7,204 nt of DNA. Origin: Ferruginibacter sp. (GTDB lineage Bacteria; Bacteroidota; Bacteroidia; Chitinophagales; Chitinophagaceae). A program made the translations under genes and the position numbers. The stretch spans positions 1 through 7,204 of the forward strand of contig VERM01000069.1 of the NCBI GenBank assembly GCA_018882645.1, read 5' to 3'. This document shows, in pieces, positions 1 to 6,439 of this stretch. How positions within the stretch are numbered: the first letter of the stretch is position 1; the number at the start of each line of letters is the position of its first letter. The notes under the pieces were generated by a model that saw only the letters and a list, made by a program, of their open reading frames with translations, had not been told where the DNA came from and did no database searches.

Positions 1-2615
1 CGGTCGGATACAGCCAGACTAACCTTCCCATTGAAATGGATGGAAATGATATAAATACAGGAAAGATTGCATTAAAAAAAAGAAACAATAATTTGGAGGA
101 AATAGTGGTGATTGCTAAATCACCTGCTGTTACACAAAAAGAAGATACTTCCCAATACAGCGCCAATCAATATAAGGTAAACATTGATGCCACTACCGAA
201 GATCTGTTAAAAAAAATGCCAGGAATTTCTGTAGACAAATCAGGCACAATTACAGCTCAGGGAGAACAGGTAAAAAAAATAACCATTGACGGAAAAGAAT
301 TTTTTGGTGAAGATGCAACTTCGGCCGTGAGAAACATTCCCGCAGAGGTAGTAGACAAAATACAGGTCTTTGACCGGTTGAGCGATCAGGCACAACTGAC
401 AGGCATAGACGATGGCAATTCACAAAAAGCCATCAATGTCATCACCAAAAATGGAATCAAGAATTCTCAATTCGGAAGAATATTTGCCGGATATGGAACT
501 GACAAGAGGTATTCAGCCGGAGGAAATGCCAGCTTCTTCAACAACGACAGGAGGATTTCTATTGTTGCCAGCTTCAACAACATCAACCAGCAGAATTTCG
601 GATCACAGGATTTGCTGGGTGTAATGGGAAGTGCTGCAGCCAAAACACCCGGACCTCCCGCAGGATTCAGAGGGCCAGGCAATCAGCCGGCCGAAACTTT
701 TACTGTTGGGCAGTCGAATGGCATCAGTAAAACCAATGCATTCGGAATAAATTACGGAGATAAGTGGGGGAAAAATATTAATGTAATAGGCAGTTATTTT
801 TTTAACAACAGCGACAATGACAATATCTCGTTTACCAAAACATTACTTTTTCAGCAAAAACAGGCATCCGCTCAAAACAGTACAATTATTTCACAAAATG
901 ATAACCACAGAATCAATGCAAGGATTGAATTCAAGCTGGATTCCAATGATATTTTCTTTATGATACCCAATATAAGTTTTCAAACAAATAATGCTTCCGG
1001 ATATACGGGTATCAACAGTTATAGAAACAATGCTGATTCAGTTTATAACTCCGATGCAAATACCATTACTGAAAAAAAGGGTTACTCTATCCGAAATAAT
1101 ATGCTCTACAGGCATTCATTTCAAAAAAAAGGAAGAAGTCTTTCCATGGGATTTAATTTTTCGGTCAACAAAAATGATGGGTTCAATACCATCAACGGCC
1201 AGTATCGTTTCTATGATTTGGCCGGCATGCCTTTTTTTCCGGACTCCGTCCAACAACAAAACAGTTTAAATCTCAGCAATGGCTACAGCTACGGAGGAAA
1301 CATCACTTATACGGAACCGATAGGTAAGAAAGGACAATTGCAATTGGAGTACAATCCTTCCATTCAAAAAAACGATGCAGATCAAAGAACCTATCTTTTC
1401 GATGGCACATCCTATACGGTTCTGGAAACCGATTTATCAAACACTTTCAACAACAGCATCATTGCTCAAAACGGAGGAATAACTTACCGTTACACAAAAA
1501 ACAGAGATGATCAGTTTGCGATAGGTACGAATTACCAGCAAACAAAACTGACCAGCGACAGACTTTTTCCATCTATAGTGAATACCAATCAGCGTTTCTA
1601 TAATTTCTTGCCCAATGGATACTGGAGAAAAAAAATATCCAAATACAGCAGCTTTAGAATTTTTTACAGAACCTCAACCCTTACACCTGCCATCAATCAA
1701 TTGCAGGACGTATACAACATCAGTAATCCATTGAGGGTAATCTGCGGAAATCCCTCACTCAAACAATCTTTTACTCAATACATGGGTGGTCGGTTTATGC
1801 ATACCAACACAAAAAATAACAGAAGTATTTTTACCGGCATATTTTTTCAAACTGCTGAAGATTTCATATCAAACTCAAGCATCATCGCTTCGGGCGATTC
1901 TGCCTTACAGAAAAATATTATACTGAAAAAAGGAACACAATTGATAAAGCCGGTGAATCTGGATGGATACAGGTTGATTAGAAGTTATTTTACATATAGC
2001 TCCCCGTTGAATTTTATCAAATCAACACTCAATCTGAATGTAAGCATGGTGTATTCGAGATTACCGGGTTTAATCAATTCGATCAAAACCACAACGGACA
2101 ACTATCAATTCAATGCCGGATTTGTATTGTCCAGCAATATCAATGAATACATTGACTATACGCTATCCTATAATGCGAATCTGAATGATGCAAAAACAAC
2201 AGGAGGAACAGTTGCGAAAAACAGATTTATCAATCACGTTACAAACGCATCCATTAGACTTTCCAGTAAAAATGGATGGTTTATTCAAAGCGAAATAACC
2301 AATCAGATTTTTAAAGGACTATCCGGAAATCTTGATCAAAATTTCAATTTGTTAAATGCTGCTGTGGGGAAAAAATTTCTAAAAAATCAGGCGGGGGAAT
2401 TGAAGATATCGGTATTTGACTTATTGAAACAAAATCAAAACCTTTCAAGAAACGTTACCAACACTTTCATTGAAGACACGCGCAGTAATATCATCAGACA
2501 ATACTTTATGCTGACTTTTACTTACAGCCTGAGAAATTTTGGAACAGCTAAAAAATCTGCAGAAGCGGAGGAAAGAACGGATATGATGCACAGAATGGGT
2601 TATCCTGGAAATTGA
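1..2615 (+). CDS. Outer-membrane beta-barrel protein, TonB-receptor-like (5' partial)
   Basis: The reading frame is open to the left window edge: before the ATG at 36 it reads VGYSQTNLPIE, the usual end of a carboxypeptidase-regulatory-like domain. That ATG is therefore internal, and the true start, signal peptide and most of the first domain lie outside. Numbering from that ATG, residues 1-25 finish the domain and lead to the junction LEEIVVIAKSP. A TonB plug-like domain follows at about 45-140, with MPGISVDKSG, KKITIDGKEFFGED and LTGIDDG. The rest, to about 835, is a long barrel with alternating aromatic strands, asparagine-rich loops and a Gly/Pro-rich loop near 200-215. The last strand is YFMLTFTYSLRNF, then a charged 24-residue tail. 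This matches the outer membrane beta-barrel family related to SusC/TonB receptors, which sits in the outer membrane. The substrate is unknown. No susD-like gene follows, so a polysaccharide-utilisation role is not supported. Family assignment is strong; transport function is inference. Confidence 0.92.
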   Translation, partial: VGYSQTNLPIEMDGNDINTGKIALKKRNNNLEEIVVIAKSPAVTQKEDTSQYSANQYKVNIDATTEDLLKKMPGISVDKSGTITAQGEQVKKITIDGKEFFGEDATSAVRNIPAEVVDKIQVFDRLSDQAQLTGIDDGNSQKAINVITKNGIKNSQFGRIFAGYGTDKRYSAGGNASFFNNDRRISIVASFNNINQQNFGSQDLLGVMGSAAAKTPGPPAGFRGPGNQPAETFTVGQSNGISKTNAFGINYGDKWGKNINVIGSYFFNNSDNDNISFTKTLLFQQKQASAQNSTIISQNDNHRINARIEFKLDSNDIFFMIPNISFQTNNASGYTGINSYRNNADSVYNSDANTITEKKGYSIRNNMLYRHSFQKKGRSLSMGFNFSVNKNDGFNTINGQYRFYDLAGMPFFPDSVQQQNSLNLSNGYSYGGNITYTEPIGKKGQLQLEYNPSIQKNDADQRTYLFDGTSYTVLETDLSNTFNNSIIAQNGGITYRYTKNRDDQFAIGTNYQQTKLTSDRLFPSIVNTNQRFYNFLPNGYWRKKISKYSSFRIFYRTSTLTPAINQLQDVYNISNPLRVICGNPSLKQSFTQYMGGRFMHTNTKNNRSIFTGIFFQTAEDFISNSSIIASGDSALQKNIILKKGTQLIKPVNLDGYRLIRSYFTYSSPLNFIKSTLNLNVSMVYSRLPGLINSIKTTTDNYQFNAGFVLSSNINEYIDYTLSYNANLNDAKTTGGTVAKNRFINHVTNASIRLSSKNGWFIQSEITNQIFKGLSGNLDQNFNLLNAAVGKKFLKNQAGELKISVFDLLKQNQNLSRNVTNTFIEDTRSNIIRQYFMLTFTYSLRNFGTAKKSAEAEERTDMMHRMGYPGN

Positions 2616-2716
2616 TGAAGGCGAAAGCAATTATAGTCGCTCAATCATTTAAAAAAAGGCAGGAAGAGAAATTTCAACCTTAGAAACAGGGAGAATAAAC
2701 AGGTGAGTGATGATGA
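2616..2716. other. Convergent intergenic spacer
   Basis: This 101-base stretch separates the stop of the plus-strand outer-membrane gene from the stop of the last minus-strand transferase gene, so two transcripts end toward each other here. A bidirectional terminator would be expected, but no strong G+C hairpin is visible. The best candidate, read on the minus strand, is an imperfect five-pair stem at 2680-2661 followed by a T7 tract at 2657-2651. That is too weak to call as a terminator. Confidence 0.5.
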
Positions 2717-3814
2717 TTATTTTTCTACAGAAAGATTTTTTTCAAAAAGCAATTCATACTGATTGATAATAATATCCCAGGTATAAGTATTTTCGATTTT
2801 ACGAAGATTAGATTCAGTTATAGTTTGAAAACTTGTTTTTTTAAAATTCTGAAGTGCGCTGATTACATCTGATTCATTTGTAAAATAAAATGCATCATTT
2901 CCGAGTATTGATCTGTTGAATACATTATCATTTGCACAAATCAAACAAGATGAAGCCATTGCTTCTAATAGAGAAGGATTGGTACCTCCTACTGTATGAC
3001 CATGAAAATAAATATTTGAAAAATATCTCAAGCTGTTCAGGTTTTCCTGTTGATAAACGCCCCCTACAAAACGAATTTTATCGGAATTACTAAATTTGGT
3101 TTTTAAATAATCTCCGTATTTGGTCTGATGATTTCCGATTACCAAAAAAGGCAATTCAGTATCCGATTCAACTACGCCATTTAATATTATTTCAATACTA
3201 TTCTCCGGCTCTAATCTAGCAATCAATAAATTGTAATGATAAGGAGAAACAGAATACTGATTTAATAATATTTCTTGTGGATCATCAAATATTTTAGCAC
3301 CATAGGGTATATAGGTAGAGGCTATATTGTATTTATTCAAAAGATAATCTTGAATTCCAACTGAATCAGAAATTAAATGATCAGAATATTTAACAGCCAA
3401 TCTTTCTGCATATTTAAGAAATCGCTGAACTTTTTTTGAATATTTAGTACGCTTCCATTCCAAACCGTCCATATTGGTTATGATCTTAGATTTTTTAGGT
3501 AAAAATCTGGACCAAATGGAACTGCTCGTATATCCCAATTGAAGTATTATATCAAAATTTCTTTTTCTTGAATCCAGGATGCAATTGAGATCATAAATGA
3601 ATTGACCGGCTGTGCCAATCTTATCTTCAGGATCTTTACAATGGATAATTTTCACCTCTTTAAACTCCTTATCCTGGAACGGGTGTTTATGCGAATTGTA
3701 AACAAAGACTTCATGCCCCCTTTGAACTAATCCTACTGACAAATATTCAGCGAACTGTTCAAATCCTCCGTAATGGTTTGGTATACCTCTAGTGCCTAGG
3801 ATAGCGATTTTCAT
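2717..3814 (-). CDS. DUF1972-type glycosyltransferase, rhamnosyltransferase-like
   Basis: A complete 365-residue protein of normal length for a GT4-like, GT-B fold enzyme. The N-terminus MKIAILGTRGIPNHYGGFEQ (1-20) is the signature of the DUF1972 domain, found in rhamnosyltransferases of capsule synthesis such as the streptococcal WchF/Cps2T type. Further family-like stretches are NMDGLEWKRTKYS (114-126) and IPYGA (169-173). The C-terminal donor-binding half begins near 194 and contains HGHTVGGTNPSLLEAMA (271-287). The second glutamate of the EX7E motif is E284, while the first position is glycine (G276), which I recall as usual in this subfamily. It probably transfers a sugar, perhaps rhamnose, to a lipid-linked acceptor at the cytoplasmic membrane face; donor and acceptor are inference. 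The ATG start gives the domain edge exactly and is preceded by A/T-rich sequence without a Shine-Dalgarno motif. It lies 237 bases downstream of the other three transferase genes, so it may have its own promoter. Confidence 0.9.
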   Translation of the reverse strand: MKIAILGTRGIPNHYGGFEQFAEYLSVGLVQRGHEVFVYNSHKHPFQDKEFKEVKIIHCKDPEDKIGTAGQFIYDLNCILDSRKRNFDIILQLGYTSSSIWSRFLPKKSKIITNMDGLEWKRTKYSKKVQRFLKYAERLAVKYSDHLISDSVGIQDYLLNKYNIASTYIPYGAKIFDDPQEILLNQYSVSPYHYNLLIARLEPENSIEIILNGVVESDTELPFLVIGNHQTKYGDYLKTKFSNSDKIRFVGGVYQQENLNSLRYFSNIYFHGHTVGGTNPSLLEAMASSCLICANDNVFNRSILGNDAFYFTNESDVISALQNFKKTSFQTITESNLRKIENTYTWDIIINQYELLFEKNLSVEK

Positions 3815-3844
3815 TTAGTTTATTTAGCTTTTAATTTTTGCCAC

Positions 3845-3862
3845 ATGTTATGTGATGTTATG
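3845..3862. repeat. Tandem direct repeat ATGTTATG x2, 10-base period
   Basis: ATGTTATG occurs at 3845-3852 and again at 3855-3862, separated by TG, giving a period of 10 bases, about one helical turn. The first copy is also part of the inverted repeat CACAT-GTT-ATGTG (3842-3854). The element lies 31-48 bases upstream of the start codon of the minus-strand gene ending at 2717, where an operator or promoter-proximal site could sit. The repeat is seen directly; a regulatory role is inference. Confidence 0.5.
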
Positions 3863-3960
3863 CCCTGAATAATCATTCCCGGCGGGTATCAGCTAGCTAC
3901 TATGGGCAATTTATGTGATCGCACTATTAATCTTCAAAATTGAGTGAAAAAAAGATTTAA

Positions 3961-4007
3961 GTTATTGCGTAGTATTAAAATTAATTTTATAACAAGTGTT
4001 CAATAAC
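3961..4007. repeat. Nested A/T-rich inverted repeat
   Basis: GTTATTG (3961-3967) and CAATAAC (4001-4007) are exact reverse complements. Between them lies a perfect 14-base palindrome, TAAAATTAATTTTA (3976-3989). The element is 45-91 bases past the stop codon of the minus-strand gene at 4052-5320 and about 150 bases ahead of the next gene. It is too A/T-rich, and lacks the U tract after a G+C stem, to be called an intrinsic terminator. It could be a protein-binding site or a chance feature of A/T-rich DNA. Confidence 0.4.
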
Positions 4008-4051
4008 ATTAATTGAAATAAATGAATGTGGCGATTTTGTTGTTTTTATTT

Positions 4052-5320
4052 TTAAGACATTGGGACATTTATTTCTTTGGTTAACTTTTTTAAAACTTCC
4101 CAGTGGGTTTGAAAATTAACTTTTTGAACAATAAATGCTCTCGCTTTTACTCCCATTTGTTTAGCCAAGGATGGATCAGTCCATAATTTCAACATTTGAT
4201 TTCTTAGCATATTGGAATCTCCTGCTTTATGAATAAATCCGGTTTCTCCATCTATTATAAGCTCAGGAATTCCTCCCATATCAGAACCAATTACTGGTTT
4301 ATGTAATAATAAACTTTCAATAACAGAAAATGGATAGTTTTCGTACCATTCAGAAGGACAAACAACAAATAAAGAATTGATGGTTAATTCATAGACTCTC
4401 TCTTTATTCTGAAATCCTAAAAATTCAATATTGGATAAACCGTTATCACTTACATAGGATTGCATTTCCACCAATGCAGCTCCTGTGCCTGCTATTTTTA
4501 ATTGAATATTTGTGCCCCTTACAGCATCTATCAATGTTTTTATACCTTTCAACTTTTCAATTCGACCTACATATAGAACATATGGAACTTGTGTAATGGA
4601 AAGATCAAGGCCCGTATTAAAATATTTATTATAAAATTGGTCTATAAATTCAATGTCATAGCAATAATTTGTAAGCCTCATTTTATTTTCAGGAAATCCA
4701 AACTGAATGAATTTTTTTCTCAAAAAATCAGAAGGGCACAAATACAAATCAACCTTTTTATATACCCCTGAAAATCTGTAATAATAAGCATCAATAGCAG
4801 CCAGTGTACTTGCAAGAAAAGATTTTTTTTTGCATTTTTGAAGAGCACAGTTGTAAAATTTACCATTTATACATTTTTCGCAAACTTTTCCGTTCGAAAC
4901 AAATGTACCTTCAGGACACAATATTTTATACTCGTGTAAAGTCCAGATTACAGGAATATTTCTTTTTTTTAGTTTCTTTATTATAGCTGGAGTTACCCAA
5001 TGATGAATAATATGTAAATGCGCGAAGTCTATTTGATGTTCATCTAATAGTTTATCAATTTTCTTTAAAGCTTCAACTGAGACTACAGAATTCTTCAGCG
5101 CTTTGAATCCAGTAATAATCCCTTTGGATTTATTTAATTCCTTGTAATCATAGGCTTTTACAAAATAATGATCATATTCACTTGAAATGTTTTTTTCATT
5201 ATATGTACTAAAAGGAATCACTTCAATACCATGAGATTCATAAAGGCGTTTCACATTTTCAACGTATGTCCAATCGCCTCCAACCGGATACCAAGACCAT
5301 GTAGCAAGAAGTATTTTCAT
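4052..5320 (-). CDS. GT4-family glycosyltransferase with cysteine-rich insert
   Basis: A complete 422-residue GT-B fold transferase, slightly long for the family. The N-terminal acceptor domain starts MKILLATWSWYPVGGDWTYV, with the glycine-containing loop near 13-15, and includes HLHIIHHWVTPAI (101-113) and WTLHEYKILCPEG (126-138). A cysteine cluster follows (C135, C147, C150, C158, C163), including a CxxC pair, as in a GT4 subgroup known from polysaccharide loci. The donor-binding domain starts near 247 with YVLYVGRIEKLKGI and contains the canonical EX7E motif, E327 and E335, then SDMGGIPELI and DGETGFI. It probably uses a nucleotide-activated sugar to extend a lipid-linked surface glycan in the cytoplasm; the sugars cannot be read from sequence. 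Its ATG directly follows the TAA of the upstream gene (TAAATG), indicating one transcript and probable translational coupling. The coding strand has an A9 tract at 4823-4831 and an A8 tract at 4963-4970. Confidence 0.92.
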   Translation of the reverse strand: MKILLATWSWYPVGGDWTYVENVKRLYESHGIEVIPFSTYNEKNISSEYDHYFVKAYDYKELNKSKGIITGFKALKNSVVSVEALKKIDKLLDEHQIDFAHLHIIHHWVTPAIIKKLKKRNIPVIWTLHEYKILCPEGTFVSNGKVCEKCINGKFYNCALQKCKKKSFLASTLAAIDAYYYRFSGVYKKVDLYLCPSDFLRKKFIQFGFPENKMRLTNYCYDIEFIDQFYNKYFNTGLDLSITQVPYVLYVGRIEKLKGIKTLIDAVRGTNIQLKIAGTGAALVEMQSYVSDNGLSNIEFLGFQNKERVYELTINSLFVVCPSEWYENYPFSVIESLLLHKPVIGSDMGGIPELIIDGETGFIHKAGDSNMLRNQMLKLWTDPSLAKQMGVKARAFIVQKVNFQTHWEVLKKLTKEINVPMS

Positions 5321-6439
5321 TTAGATTATATTGTTTATCAAATCAAGGTATTTTTTATTCATAATATCAATATGATAAAATTCCATTGCATTGTTACGAA
5401 TCTCATAGCTATCATAATTATTTTTCAACACTAGAGACCAACCTTCTGCGATTTTTTCAGGGTTTTTGGGAGGAACGAGAATGCCATTTGTGGAATTAAC
5501 AATTTCATTCGCTCCACCAATATCGGTTAAAACAAGAGGTAGCCCAGATGCCAAAGCTTCAAGTGCAGCTAAAGAAAATGTTTCAATACTTGATGATGTT
5601 AAGGTGAATAAATCAGAAGCGGCGAGATAGTCGCTTACATCATTTTTAAATCCTATAAAAAAAATATCTTCTTGTAACCCTAATTCCAAGGCTGAATTTT
5701 TTAACTCATTAATGTAAGACATGTCTCCGTCGCCTAAAAAAACCAGTTTGACCAAAGGAAAGTCTTTTTTCAATATTGAAAACGCTTTAACTGAAGTTTG
5801 ATGATCTTTTTCAATTCTAAATCCCGCAACCTGAATAATAACTTTACAGTCGACAGTATCCAATTCAAAAAGAGATTTCTTGAGATTTTTTTTTTCTGAT
5901 GATACTCTATATTTATTAAAGTCTATACCATTATGAATCAAATAATTTTTAATTTTTTTAATTTTAGGATATTTACTTTCCATAAATATCTTTTGATTAT
6001 TTGATATGTAAACAATGTAATCTAATTTTCTTTTCATTGTTACTGAACTCAACCAATTGTTCAAAAAGTCTTTGTAATTTCTGGGATTAGTAATATGTGG
6101 TGATAATATTGATTGTAAATTATTACAATGAATTATTCTGCTTATATTAAAATAAAGCTGTGCAAACTGATCGATACAAATAAACAAATCAACTTTATTT
6201 TCTTTAGCAAATCGATCGATTAGTTTTAATGGTCTAAAATCAAATTTAGACTTTCTTGTGAAATGATGAATTTGAACTTTTTGATGAGAATTTAAATAAT
6301 CGAAATTTTTTTTCTTCCCCAATGAAATAACCGATACGTCATGATTGGATTCAATAAAATAATTAATCAAGTTAAATGAAAATTTTTCAGCACCACCTTT
6401 ACCAATATCTGAAAATAAAAAACATAGATGCTTAGGCAT
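5321..6439 (-). CDS. GT4-family glycosyltransferase
   Basis: A complete 372-residue GT-B fold transferase of typical length. The N-terminus has FLFSDIGKGGAEKF (7-20), the classic glycine-rich loop with GGAE found in many GT4 enzymes of lipopolysaccharide and capsule synthesis. The linker YLIHNGIDFNKY (166-177) leads to the donor-binding domain, which has VAGFRIEKDHQTSVKAF (204-220) with its conserved Arg and Lys, FLGDGDM (234-240), and the EX7E motif in IETFSLAALEALASG (E286, E294). The C-terminal end has GGANEIV and NGILVPP. It is expected to be cytoplasmic or peripheral to the inner membrane and to add one sugar to a lipid-linked oligosaccharide; donor and linkage are unknown. The start codon overlaps the stop of the upstream gene by 8 bases (ATGCCTAA on the coding strand), and its own stop abuts the next start, so it is the middle of a coupled operon. 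An A10 tract occurs at 5886-5895. Confidence 0.92.
   Translation of the reverse strand: MPKHLCFLFSDIGKGGAEKFSFNLINYFIESNHDVSVISLGKKKNFDYLNSHQKVQIHHFTRKSKFDFRPLKLIDRFAKENKVDLFICIDQFAQLYFNISRIIHCNNLQSILSPHITNPRNYKDFLNNWLSSVTMKRKLDYIVYISNNQKIFMESKYPKIKKIKNYLIHNGIDFNKYRVSSEKKNLKKSLFELDTVDCKVIIQVAGFRIEKDHQTSVKAFSILKKDFPLVKLVFLGDGDMSYINELKNSALELGLQEDIFFIGFKNDVSDYLAASDLFTLTSSSIETFSLAALEALASGLPLVLTDIGGANEIVNSTNGILVPPKNPEKIAEGWSLVLKNNYDSYEIRNNAMEFYHIDIMNKKYLDLINNII

Larger units (their letters stand above)
3815..4051. other. Structured intergenic gap between two glycosyltransferase genes
   Basis: This is the only sizeable gap inside the minus-strand transferase block; the other junctions have no spacing or overlap. 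It is not uniform: 3861-3925 is about 48% G+C by hand count (31 of 65), while the flanks are very A/T-rich. It contains a tandem 8-base direct repeat (3845-3862), a nested A/T inverted repeat (3961-4007), a short CCC/GGG inverted repeat (3878-3886) and the palindrome AGCTAGCT (3891-3898). No long frame is open in either direction. On the minus strand CAATTTTG (3942-3935) differs by one base from the Bacteroidota -7 element TAnnTTTG, but I see no convincing -33 partner. It probably carries the promoter or 5' leader of the last gene; that is inference. Confidence 0.5.

Noticed and set aside
36..38. ATG at 36 as the start of the outer-membrane protein gene
   Set aside because: The frame is open upstream to the window edge and encodes VGYSQTNLPIE, which continues a conserved domain; starting at 36 would also leave no signal peptide.
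412..1269. Short frames overlapping the outer-membrane gene (412-624 +, 467-682 -, 991-1269 +)
   Set aside because: The main frame is conserved throughout and these have no motif of their own.
2651..2680. Intrinsic terminator for the minus-strand genes
   Set aside because: A T7 tract is present on the minus strand, but the stem before it is only about five pairs interrupted by a 2x2 internal loop. This is too weak to call.
3841..3925. Transposase or insertion-sequence remnant
   Set aside because: The patch has unusual composition, but no terminal inverted repeats, target duplication or recognisable transposase residues could be seen. It is kept only as a finding to check.
3935..3942. Bacteroidota -7 promoter element (CAATTTTG on the minus strand)
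   Set aside because: It has one mismatch to TAnnTTTG and no convincing -33 element at the right distance. In such A/T-rich DNA this match is expected by chance.
4589..5434. Short plus-strand frames of 60-67 codons inside the transferase genes (4589-4771, 4804-4986, 5231-5434)
   Set aside because: They lie antisense to well-supported conserved proteins, have no recognisable domain, and have compositions expected of shadow frames.
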